From assembly GCA_015665415.1 (NCBI GenBank), contig JADFAE010000016.1, positions 62,001 through 126,000 of the forward strand: DNA of 64,000 nucleotides. The letters run 5' to 3'. Both the position numbers and the translations under genes were made by a program. How positions within the stretch are numbered: the stretch's first letter is position 1; each line of letters starts with the position of its first letter. Positions 45,902 to 53,956 of this stretch are shown piece after piece. The notes beneath the pieces were generated by a model that did no database searches, was not told where the DNA came from, and was given only the letters and a program-made list of their open reading frames with translations. Source of the stretch: Roseobacter sp. Its GTDB lineage: Bacteria > Pseudomonadota > Alphaproteobacteria > Rhodobacterales > Rhodobacteraceae.

Positions 45902-47161
45902 ATGCGCTGGTTCCTGCTCACAGCAGCTCTGTTGATCGGTGGAGGCGCAAGCGCCGCCGATTGGCAGGTGCCCAATCAGGCGGGGGCCATTGCTGAAACT
46001 CTGGCTCAGGCGGCGGATGGGGATACCCTCCGTCTGGCGCCTGGCATCTACTATGAGACCGTGATCCTAGACCGCCCCATCACGCTGGACGGTCAGGGCC
46101 AGGCCACCATCGACGGTGGCAATCAGGGCAGCACCATCACCGTGACCGGCCCCGGCGTGATCGTTCAGGGGCTGACCGTCATCGGATCGGGCTCTGACCA
46201 TGGCACCATCGACAGTGGTATTCAGCTGACCAAAACCGCCCGCGCGCCAGTGATCCGCAACAATACCCTGCTGGGCAATCTCTACGGCATTGATGTCCAC
46301 GGGGCCCGCGACGCGCTGGTTGCAGGCAATGTGATCGAGGGCCGTCAGGACCATCACATGAACATGCGCGGCAACGGGGTTTACGTCTGGAATGCCCCCG
46401 GTGCCGTGGTCGAAGGCAACGACATTCGATGGGGTCGCGATGGCGTCTTTGTAAATTCCTCGAAGCGCAACATCTTTCGCGACAACCTGTTTCGCGATCT
46501 GCGCTTTGCCGTCCACTACATGTATGCCGACAATTCCGAAGTTTCCGGCAATGTCTCAATCGGCAACCACCTGGGCTATGCGGTGATGTTTTCCACCCGG
46601 GTCAAGGTCACCGACAATGTCTCGCTGAATGACCGCGATCACGGCGTGATGCTGAACTACACCAACAAGGGGGTGATCCGTGGCAACTACGTCAAAGGCG
46701 CCAGGAACAAATGCACCTTCCTGTATAATTCGCACAAGAATGATTTCTCCGACAATTGGTTCCAGGGCTGCGGCATCGGCATTCATTTCACCGCCGGTAG
46801 CGAAGGCAACCGGATGGTCGGAAATGCCTTTGTCGGGAACCGCCACCAGGTGAAATATGTCGCCTCGAAATGGGTGGAATGGTCCGAAGACGGTCGCGGC
46901 AACTACTGGTCCGACAATGCCGGCTTTGACGTCGATGGCGACGGCATCGCGGATGCGCCCTACCGACCCAATGACAGCATGGATCACGTACTTTGGACCC
47001 AGCCCGCTGCGAAACTGCTGATGGGGTCTCCCGCCGTGCAACTTGTGCGCTGGTCGCAATCCACCTTTCCGGCGCTGCTGCCCGGCGGCGTGATCGACAG
47101 CAGCCCCCTGATGCGACCGGTAAAGCCCGCAGTCGCCAACAAGGTTGAAGACAATGGATAA
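45902..47161 (+). CDS. nosD: NosD, periplasmic copper-site maturation protein
   Basis: 419-residue right-handed beta-helix protein with a signal peptide (1-18, ending ASA). Repeated turns of the type GNxxxG/VxDNVSLND (CASH/NosD repeats) fill the middle. It works with NosF and NosY to supply sulfide or copper for CuZ. The ATG at 45902 is one base after the nosZ stop. The last codons overlap nosF. Confidence 0.96.
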   Translation: MRWFLLTAALLIGGGASAADWQVPNQAGAIAETLAQAADGDTLRLAPGIYYETVILDRPITLDGQGQATIDGGNQGSTITVTGPGVIVQGLTVIGSGSDHGTIDSGIQLTKTARAPVIRNNTLLGNLYGIDVHGARDALVAGNVIEGRQDHHMNMRGNGVYVWNAPGAVVEGNDIRWGRDGVFVNSSKRNIFRDNLFRDLRFAVHYMYADNSEVSGNVSIGNHLGYAVMFSTRVKVTDNVSLNDRDHGVMLNYTNKGVIRGNYVKGARNKCTFLYNSHKNDFSDNWFQGCGIGIHFTAGSEGNRMVGNAFVGNRHQVKYVASKWVEWSEDGRGNYWSDNAGFDVDGDGIADAPYRPNDSMDHVLWTQPAAKLLMGSPAVQLVRWSQSTFPALLPGGVIDSSPLMRPVKPAVANKVEDNG

Positions 47162-48062
47162 CACAGATCGCAACCCGGTCCTGGAGATCAAGAGCCTCGA
47201 CAAGTTTCGCGGCAAGACCCAGGTCCTGCATGGAATTGATCTATGCGTGAGGGCAGGCGAACGTCTGGCGCTTTTGGGTCACAACGGGGCCGGAAAATCC
47301 ACCCTGATCAAGGCCGTTCTGGGCCTGATCCAGACTGAGGGCGGCAGCATCCGCATCTGTGGTGCCCAGCCCGGCAGCGCCTCTGCCCGCGCGGACACCG
47401 CGTTTCTGCCCGAAGCGGTGAGCTTTCACCCCGCCCTCACAGGCCGGGAACAGCTCGCCACTTTTGCGCGTCTCATTGGAGAGAAGGCAGATGTTCCCGG
47501 CCTGTTGCAACGCGTTGGATTGGGGGAGGCCATGGACCGTCGCGTCGGCGCCTACTCAAAGGGTATGCGCCAGCGTCTGGGTCTTGCACAGGTGCTGCTG
47601 GGTCGTCCCAAGCTGGCGCTTCTGGATGAGCCGACCAGTGGGCTGGACCCGATCTCGCGGCAGGATCTCTATGCCATCATCGACGAGCTGGCAGGCAATG
47701 GCACCGCCGTGCTGATCGCCAGCCATGCCCTGACCGAAGTTGAGGCCCGCACTGATCGCATCGCCATCCTGCGCAAAGGCGTGAAAGTGGCCGACGACAC
47801 CCTTGCGGATCTGTCAACCAAGGCCGGGTTGCCGGTGAAGCTCAGGGTAAAGGCGCAAGGGATCCAAGCCGACCACATCGCACAGCAGACCGGCGGACGT
47901 CGCGTCAATGGCGCCTCGGTCGAGATCCTTTGTGCGCCACAAGACAAGATGACAGAGCTGCGCCGCATCGCCGCCCTTGGCGACGTGGTTGTCGATATCG
48001 ACATGGTGCCGCCGCGCCTGGAGGACCTTTATCGCCATTATTCCCAACAGGAGCAGAGCTGA
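47154..48062 (+). CDS. nosF: NosF, ABC transporter ATPase for N2O-reductase maturation
   Basis: 302-residue ABC ATPase. Walker A is LGHNGAGKSTLIKAV, the signature YSKGMRQRLGLAQ, Walker B KLALLDEPTSGLDP, and the H-loop IASHALTEVE. The ATG at 47154 overlaps the nosD end by 8 bases; a TTG three codons earlier is less likely. Confidence 0.96.
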   Translation: MDNTDRNPVLEIKSLDKFRGKTQVLHGIDLCVRAGERLALLGHNGAGKSTLIKAVLGLIQTEGGSIRICGAQPGSASARADTAFLPEAVSFHPALTGREQLATFARLIGEKADVPGLLQRVGLGEAMDRRVGAYSKGMRQRLGLAQVLLGRPKLALLDEPTSGLDPISRQDLYAIIDELAGNGTAVLIASHALTEVEARTDRIAILRKGVKVADDTLADLSTKAGLPVKLRVKAQGIQADHIAQQTGGRRVNGASVEILCAPQDKMTELRRIAALGDVVVDIDMVPPRLEDLYRHYSQQEQS

Positions 48063-48880
48063 TGCGTATCCTCGCCATTTTCCGCGCCGAAATGCTGATC
48101 CTGCGGCGCAATCTCTGGATCTTCATGGCCACGCTGATCATGCTGGCCTTTGCGCTGGCGCTCTCCTTTGCGGGCTCGGCCCCCACCGGGACCCTGGGTG
48201 TTGACATGCTCACCATCTCGGTGGCCTCGATGACTACGTTATCGGTCTATCTCGCGCCGCTGCTGGCGCTGATGATGGGGTTTGATGCCATCTCCGGGGA
48301 CCGTGATCGCGGCTCACTGGCCTTGCTGCTGACCTACCCTGCCGGGCGCGGAGAGATCCTGGCAGGCAAGTTCCTGGCTCATCTGACAGCGCTGAGCATT
48401 GCCATGGGGATCGGGTTTGGCACGGCCGGGGCCATTGCCGCCTGGTTTGGAGGTGCTGGATCCGAAAGCCTCGCAGCACTGTTGCGGCTGGTGCTGACCT
48501 CGATCCTGCTGGGGGCCGCTTTTCTGGTACTTGGCTACGCCATCTCGGCGTTGGCCGGCAGTACCACCGCCGCCGCAGGCCTGTCGGCCGGGCTCTGGCT
48601 GGTCTTTGTTGTGCTCTATGATCTGGCGCTGCTCGGCGCGGTGGTGATGGATGGCGACGGTGCCTTTACCCAGAGCATCTTTCCCTGGGTGATGGTGGCC
48701 AATCCGGCGGATGCCTTCCGTCTGTGGAACATCGCCGCCTCTGATGCAATCGCGCTGTCCAGCGGCATGGCGGGCGCCGCCTCTGCCCTGCCTGTCTGGG
48801 CGGCCCCTCTGTCCCTGCTTGGCTGGCCGCTAATCGGCTTTGTCCTTGCCCGCGCCGCGTTCCGAAAGGTGGAACCATGA
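48062..48880 (+). CDS. nosY: NosY, ABC permease for N2O-reductase maturation
   Basis: 272-residue membrane protein with six hydrophobic segments, partner of NosF and NosD. GFDAISGDRDRGSLALLLTYPAGRGEILAGKF is typical of NosY/ABC-2 permeases. The start at 48062 overlaps the nosF stop (TGATG); an in-frame extension upstream is antisense-like and rejected. Confidence 0.94.
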   Translation: MRILAIFRAEMLILRRNLWIFMATLIMLAFALALSFAGSAPTGTLGVDMLTISVASMTTLSVYLAPLLALMMGFDAISGDRDRGSLALLLTYPAGRGEILAGKFLAHLTALSIAMGIGFGTAGAIAAWFGGAGSESLAALLRLVLTSILLGAAFLVLGYAISALAGSTTAAAGLSAGLWLVFVVLYDLALLGAVVMDGDGAFTQSIFPWVMVANPADAFRLWNIAASDAIALSSGMAGAASALPVWAAPLSLLGWPLIGFVLARAAFRKVEP

Positions 48881-49410
48881 CACGTCTTGCCCTGCTGCCG
48901 CTGCTGGCAGCCCTCGCCCTGCCGCTCGCTGGTTGCCAGGAGGAAGAGGCCAAGCTGCCGCCAGTTCCTGTGGAGCTGACCCAGACTGCGCTTAGCTATT
49001 TCTGCCAGATGAATATCGCCGAGCACGGCGGCCCCAAGGGGCAGATCCACCTCGAAGGTTACCCGGCGCCGCTGTTCTTTGCTCAGGTCCGCGATCTGCT
49101 GGCCTATCTCAAGGGTCCAGAGCGCGAGGCCGATATCACCGCCATCTACGTCAGTGACATGGGCCTGGCCCCCAGCTGGGCCCAGCCCGGCATCGACAAC
49201 TGGATCGCGGCAAGCGACGCATATTTTGTCATCGACAGCAATGTGGCAGGAGGCATGGGCGCGCCCGAAGTGGTGCCCTTTGCAAGCGCCAAAGCCGCGG
49301 CGGAATTTGCCGCCCGCTATGGCGGCACCGTCACCACGCTGGAGACCATCCCCGCCGAGACCGTGCTTGGTCCGGTGGATCTCGATCTGAAACTGGAGAC
49401 CCCGTCATGA
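48877..49410 (+). CDS. nosL: NosL, outer-membrane-anchored copper chaperone
   Basis: 177-residue lipoprotein. The lipobox LAGC ends at residue 20 and is followed by an acidic stretch. The NosL domain shows YFCQMNIAEHGGPKGQIHL, whose Cys/Met and His are the Cu(I) ligands seen in NosL. It delivers copper for NosZ. The start overlaps the nosY stop (ATGA) and the stop overlaps nosX. Confidence 0.94.
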   Translation: MTRLALLPLLAALALPLAGCQEEEAKLPPVPVELTQTALSYFCQMNIAEHGGPKGQIHLEGYPAPLFFAQVRDLLAYLKGPEREADITAIYVSDMGLAPSWAQPGIDNWIAASDAYFVIDSNVAGGMGAPEVVPFASAKAAAEFAARYGGTVTTLETIPAETVLGPVDLDLKLETPS

Positions 49411-50303
49411 CCGCGCCCCTCTCTCGTCGCCGGTTCCTCAGCATTTGCGCCGCAACTGTCGCTGCAGGTCCTGCCGCAGCCGCCAGTCAAACCTCAGCCA
49501 AGTGGCAAAGGCGTGCCATGGGGGCCCCGGCCCAGATGGTGATTTCCGGCCTTGATACGCAGTCCGCCGCACCGATTTTTGCCCGTCTGGAGGCAGAGAT
49601 TGATCGGCTGGAACAGATCTTCAGCCTGTTTCACCCGCAGTCGCAGCTGAGCCTGCTCAATACCCAAGGCAGGCTGGTGGCCCCGGCACCAGAACTGCTG
49701 GATGTGCTCAGCCTGTCTGCCAGTCTGAACGCTGCCAGCGGCGGCGCATTTGATCCAACGGTGCAACCTCTGTGGCGGGCGCTGGCGCTTGGCAGCAAGA
49801 CCCGTCCCCTGCCGATCGGCTGGCGACATGTCAGCTTTGACAGTGCCGAGGTGCACCTGCTGCGCCCGGGCATGGCGCTGACCCTCAATGGTATCGCTCA
49901 GGGCTATATCACCGACCAGATTGCCGATTTGCTGCGCGCCGAAGGGCTGCGGGACGTGCTGTTGGACATGGGCGAGGTTGCGGCCCGTGGTCAACGCTCA
50001 GATGGCAGCGCCTGGCACGTTGGTGTTGCCGCACCGGACGGGGAACTACGCGCAAAGCTGTCCCTGTCGGATCGCGCCCTGGCCACATCCGCTGCGACGG
50101 GCACCCAGGTTGGGGACGGACAAAGCCATATCCTTGATCCGCGCTCTGGCACCGGCGCGGAGCTGTCGCGCCTTGCCTCGGTCAGTGCCCCGCGCGCGGC
50201 CCTGGCCGACGGTCTGTCAACCGCGCTCTGTCTGATACCCGCAACACAGGCCCCCGCTTTAATCCGCCAGTTCTCAGGGGCCCGGCTGGAATATCTTGCC
50301 TGA
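49407..50303 (+). CDS. nosX: NosX, ApbE-type FAD:protein FMN transferase
   Basis: 298-residue periplasmic flavin transferase. A twin-arginine signal SRRRFLSICAATVAAG lies at residues 6-21. The ApbE fold shows GAPAQMVISG, ASGGAFDPTVQPLW, NGIAQGYITDQIADLL and LLDMGEVAARG. It is expected to attach FMN to the SGAT threonine of NosR. Last gene of the nos operon; all junctions from the first gene on are overlapping or nearly so. Confidence 0.94.
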   Translation: MTAPLSRRRFLSICAATVAAGPAAAASQTSAKWQRRAMGAPAQMVISGLDTQSAAPIFARLEAEIDRLEQIFSLFHPQSQLSLLNTQGRLVAPAPELLDVLSLSASLNAASGGAFDPTVQPLWRALALGSKTRPLPIGWRHVSFDSAEVHLLRPGMALTLNGIAQGYITDQIADLLRAEGLRDVLLDMGEVAARGQRSDGSAWHVGVAAPDGELRAKLSLSDRALATSAATGTQVGDGQSHILDPRSGTGAELSRLASVSAPRAALADGLSTALCLIPATQAPALIRQFSGARLEYLA

Positions 50304-50325
50304 TCCCTAGCTGTGATCTTCACCT

Positions 50326-50364
50326 CAAAAAACGCCGCGCTAACCCTAGGGGCTGCGCGGCGTT
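50326..50364. terminator. Bidirectional terminator between nosX and the Ldh-family gene
   Basis: AACGCCGCGC and GCGCGGCGTT form a perfect 10-base-pair stem. A run of six T follows on the minus strand (AAAAAA before it on the plus strand), so it ends the leftward Ldh gene best and can also stop nos transcription. Confidence 0.85.
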
Positions 50365-50411
50365 GATGTAGGATCGTTGCTCGATCCACCTCAATTCAGC
50401 ATGACAGGCTG

Positions 50412-51419
50412 TTAGAGCAGGGCGCGCACCTTCTCCAGGGTGGCCGCATTCACCGCGACCCCTTCTGTGGCGGCCCGGGCGCGGGCCTTGGCCCGGCCAT
50501 CGCCCGGCAGGCGCGCCCCATCCTGATCTCGGATCGAGGCGACCAGCGTGCTGATCCGCTCAGCAAAGCTGCCGACAGAGGTTGCGCCGGGGTCAATCGC
50601 AATGAAGAACTGTCCGGTCTTGGGGGGGCCACCCACCGGACCCGAAAACGGGCTAGCCTCGGTGCCGAGCGATGCCCCGGTCATGGCCGCAGCCATCATT
50701 TCGACCATCAATGCGATGCCCACACCCTTGTAGCCCCCTGAAGGCACCATCGAGCCTTTGAGCCCCGCATCCGGGTCGGTGGTGGGGTTGCCATCCACAT
50801 CGAGCACCCATCCTTCGGGCACCGCCTTGCCCTCGCGGGAATGCTTCATCACTTCGCTTTTTGCAATCGTGCTGGCAGATTGATCGATCAGCACCAGCGC
50901 ATCGCCATCTGTACCGGGGGCAGCAATGGAAATCGGGTTGGTGCCCAGAACCGGCTTGGCCCCGCCTGAAGGGGCAATCGAGGCGGGCGCATTGGTAAAG
51001 CCAAAGCCCAGAAGCCCGGCCTGGGCCAGCCGCTGGGTATGCACCCCCAATACGCCACAATTGTAGGAGTTCTTGACCGCCAGAACCGCAACACCCTGTT
51101 CACGCGCCAAGGGGATCAGGGTCTCAAACCCCTTGTCGATGGCCGCATGGGCAAAACCGGTGGCCGCATCTACCGCAACCACACCGGGACGCGGCTGGCT
51201 TAGCACCGGTGTGGCGGTGCCATCCACCTTGCCGCACTCCACATGGCCTGCGTAGATCGGCACATAGGCCAGCCCATGCGAGGCCACCCCATCAGCCTCT
51301 GTCATCGCCGTGGCCACAGCCAGGGGACGTGCGCTCTCGGGCGCGGTTCCGGCAGCCACCAGGGCGTCATAGGCGAGGGTTTCGATTTCACTTAGGGTGA
51401 GGGTTTCGGTGGCACTCAT
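50412..51419 (-). CDS. Ldh-family (malate/L-lactate dehydrogenase type) NAD(P)-dependent oxidoreductase
   Basis: 335-residue member of the LDH2/MDG family, which includes malate and ureidoglycolate dehydrogenases and the cyclic-imine reductase DpkA (piperideine/pyrroline-2-carboxylate). ADGVASHGLAYVPIYAGH carries the catalytic His of SHG. NSYNCGVLGVHTQRLA and GTNPISIAAPG are typical, as is PSGGYKGVGIALMVEMMAA. The start at 51419 follows AGGAAACCTCC. As last gene of the amine cluster, reduction of a cyclic imine or a 2-oxo acid is plausible; the substrate is not determined. Confidence 0.85.
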   Translation of the reverse strand: MSATETLTLSEIETLAYDALVAAGTAPESARPLAVATAMTEADGVASHGLAYVPIYAGHVECGKVDGTATPVLSQPRPGVVAVDAATGFAHAAIDKGFETLIPLAREQGVAVLAVKNSYNCGVLGVHTQRLAQAGLLGFGFTNAPASIAPSGGAKPVLGTNPISIAAPGTDGDALVLIDQSASTIAKSEVMKHSREGKAVPEGWVLDVDGNPTTDPDAGLKGSMVPSGGYKGVGIALMVEMMAAAMTGASLGTEASPFSGPVGGPPKTGQFFIAIDPGATSVGSFAERISTLVASIRDQDGARLPGDGRAKARARAATEGVAVNAATLEKVRALL

Positions 51420-51452
51420 CTGGAGGTTTCCTCTTCTTGCAGTTTTGGAACC

Positions 51453-51468
51453 AGGGGGCCTGCCCCCT
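51453..51468. terminator. Short G/C hairpin within the amine cluster
   Basis: AGGGGGC-CT-GCCCCCT lies between the DUF3726 gene and the Ldh gene. It may attenuate transcription into the Ldh gene. No T-run. Confidence 0.4.
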
Positions 51469-51477
51469 CGGTTCGCA

Positions 51478-52125
51478 TCAATCGTTGTCACTGAGACCGG
51501 CTCCGGCCCCCAGCAGACGTGAGCTCTCGGTGGCCGGGGCATAGGTACGATGGGCAAATTCACCCAGTTCCTGCCAGGCGCTCTCATCCACTTCGGCCCG
51601 CATCACCGGCTCACTTTGGCCGGTCATCTCCGCAGGGGCCGCACAGCTGAGCCGCGCGGCATGTGACACCAGTATGGCTTCGCGTTTGCCCTGCACACAC
51701 AGGCGCTGGCCGTCGGTGGTCAGCTTGGCCCCCTCCCAGGAGACCGAAACCGGCACCCCAAGGCGCAGCGCCGCACCACCGGCAAAGGGCACCACCAACA
51801 ACGGAAAGGAGACATTCTCCATCTCGATCACCTGGCCCTGTTCCATGCGCACCGCACAGTCGCTCATGGCGGCCCCCGCAATCAGCGGGCTCATCCGGCC
51901 TGCGGGCGCAGACCAATTGCCATTGAGAGTGGAGGGCGAAAAATCAACCGCAGGCAGGCGATCATTCAGCGCCAGCAGCCCGGCCAGCATTTCCGTGCCC
52001 GGAAAGCTGAAAGCCGAGAGCCAGCGCGTCCCCTTGGCAGCCTCTTCGGCCAGGCCCCAGGCCAGACCCGCACCACGCGCGGCGCGTTTGCTCATGGCTT
52101 CGATTTCGTTCAATGAATGGCTCAT
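51478..52125 (-). CDS. DUF3726 family protein
   Basis: 215 residues. The N-terminus LNEIEAMSKRAARGAGLAWGLAEEAAKG is the DUF3726 signature as I recall it. No signal peptide, membrane segment or catalytic motif is evident. Function is unknown for the family. It begins four bases after the stop of the unknown 573-residue protein and so is probably co-translated; the two may be partners. The in-frame extension to 52461 is antisense-like and rejected. Confidence 0.75.
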   Translation of the reverse strand: MSHSLNEIEAMSKRAARGAGLAWGLAEEAAKGTRWLSAFSFPGTEMLAGLLALNDRLPAVDFSPSTLNGNWSAPAGRMSPLIAGAAMSDCAVRMEQGQVIEMENVSFPLLVVPFAGGAALRLGVPVSVSWEGAKLTTDGQRLCVQGKREAILVSHAARLSCAAPAEMTGQSEPVMRAEVDESAWQELGEFAHRTYAPATESSRLLGAGAGLSDND

Positions 52126-52129
52126 CGTT

Positions 52130-53851
52130 TTAGCCCTCCCCGGCATTTGGTGCGGCATCTCGCGTGGCATCTGGCCCGACATCTGGATAGACCCAGAAGT
52201 CACCATCCCGCAGTGACAGCTCTTCCGGGTAGGGCGCGTTTCCATACATGCAGATCCGGACCCAGCGGTCCGAACGGGGATCAAAATGCATCGCCCCAAA
52301 GAAGGCCAGTTTACAACGCAGCATGTCGATCGGCAGCACATCCTGCGAGATGGTATTGTCGCGGATCTCGGCATAGGGGGCGCGATTGGCAATCTGGGCG
52401 CGGCGCACCGAGTGACGGTGTTCCGGGTGGCGCAACAGGAACTCCGCAATCGGTGTCTCATCCGGCCAATGGGCTAGTGCTGCAAACAGCTGCGTCGCAT
52501 CGCGCCCCGGGGCCAGCGGTTGCTCATATTCCTCGATCGGCTCTTCAAAGCGCTCCCCCAGTCGGGGTTCCAGCTTTTCTTCGGAGACATACCAGGCCCG
52601 TGCCTTGTTGGCTGGCAAAGCCCAATCCGTCGCAAGTGCCCAGCCGTAGACATCCTGCAACACCTCACGCAGGCGGGCCACGGTCATCGCACCGGCAATG
52701 CGGAAGGTGGCTGTATTATCCGCCGACATCGCCTCCGCCAGGTCATCCACCAGATGGCCATAGGGTTCCAGCAACAGCGAGACCAGCCATTCCTGACCTT
52801 CCACGGTCAGGGCCTGCGCGCTCCACTGATAGAGGCTCTCCCAGGGATATCGATCCGCCAGGCCTTCGTCTGCCAGTTTGGCAGCAATCATGTCGACATC
52901 TGCATGCAAGGCCGCCAGTTTCTCCAGTTGGACCGGATGTTCTGAATGCCAATTGGCAACCGACCGGGTGTTGCGGGCAAAAATGTCTTGGAAGATGGCG
53001 ATCTCTTTGGCGCTGGCGGTTTCAACACCACGCACCCGTTGCAGAGCGACTTCGCGTGCGGCCACCCAGTTGCTGAACAGGACTGGATGGTTCAGCAGAA
53101 ATGGCGCCATGCCCAGGCCGGTGGAATTGCCTATGCCCAGGCTGCGGGCCAGTTCTGGGGCCAGGGTAGCGGCGGTTTTTCCAGAGGCCTGCGCCCGGCA
53201 ATCAGCCATGTATTGCACCAGATCGCGTACAAACCAGCGGGTCAGATAGACCGAGAGCATCTCCACTTGGAAGGGAACGCGGAATTCAGGGCGTCCGGCA
53301 ATCATTTCGCGGTCAGCTGCCCCCAGTTTGCCAGAACCATAGACCGCAGTGGTACGCATCAGATAGCCAACCGCATCAAGCTGTGCGGCATCGGGCTGCC
53401 CGCCTGAAGCCAGAGCGCTGACTACATGCTCCCACAGGCGCACCGACCTGTTGGCGCGCGACACCGAGAGCTCTGATCCTGAGACTCGCCCGGCCTCTTG
53501 CACCGGAATATTGTGGGACAAGCGTTCGATGTCATCCGCCGTCGGGATGCCGTCAAACAGGGTAAAGGTCGCGTCCCAGGCTTCGGCAATGACCCGATCC
53601 GAGCGTTTCTCGGCGGGCAGGTCATGGGCATAGGCGATCAGGGAATAGGCGCGCTCGGGCCCAAAGGCGGTATAGACCGCATGGCCGACACCGGTGTCAT
53701 CGATATTGAATTCGGTTTGTTCAAAGCGCCAACCTTCACGTGCCATGCGGCGGGTCAGGATACGCATAAAAGACAGTCGCGATTGGTGGATGGAACCAAG
53801 ACGCGCAAGGCGCATCACCAAATTGGGGTCGCGGCAGGAGACTTGGGTCAT
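52130..53851 (-). CDS. Conserved-looking protein of unknown family, 573 residues
   Basis: I do not recognise a family. The predicted product is a soluble, mostly helical, acidic protein with no signal peptide. It starts MTQVSCRDPNLVMRLARLGS. Notable stretches: MRTTAVYGSGKLGAADREM, ELARSLGIGNSTGLGMAPFLLNHP (Gly/Asn-rich turn), and a C-terminal part with many Trp and Tyr (RWVRICMYGNAPYPEELSLRDGDFWVYPD). It is placed between a BCCT transporter and a DUF3726 protein. Codon use is like its neighbours and the frame is intact over 1.7 kb, so it is a real gene. An enzyme acting on the transported compound is a possibility, not shown. Confidence 0.75.
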   Translation of the reverse strand: MTQVSCRDPNLVMRLARLGSIHQSRLSFMRILTRRMAREGWRFEQTEFNIDDTGVGHAVYTAFGPERAYSLIAYAHDLPAEKRSDRVIAEAWDATFTLFDGIPTADDIERLSHNIPVQEAGRVSGSELSVSRANRSVRLWEHVVSALASGGQPDAAQLDAVGYLMRTTAVYGSGKLGAADREMIAGRPEFRVPFQVEMLSVYLTRWFVRDLVQYMADCRAQASGKTAATLAPELARSLGIGNSTGLGMAPFLLNHPVLFSNWVAAREVALQRVRGVETASAKEIAIFQDIFARNTRSVANWHSEHPVQLEKLAALHADVDMIAAKLADEGLADRYPWESLYQWSAQALTVEGQEWLVSLLLEPYGHLVDDLAEAMSADNTATFRIAGAMTVARLREVLQDVYGWALATDWALPANKARAWYVSEEKLEPRLGERFEEPIEEYEQPLAPGRDATQLFAALAHWPDETPIAEFLLRHPEHRHSVRRAQIANRAPYAEIRDNTISQDVLPIDMLRCKLAFFGAMHFDPRSDRWVRICMYGNAPYPEELSLRDGDFWVYPDVGPDATRDAAPNAGEG

Positions 53852-53956
53852 TCTTGTAAGCCTTTGCAATCTGGATGTTCGCGCGTTTCCATTGCCTGCT
53901 CCGTGCAGGCATCGGATGGGCACCAACTAGCGCCCACCCGAATTTTTCAAGCGTGC

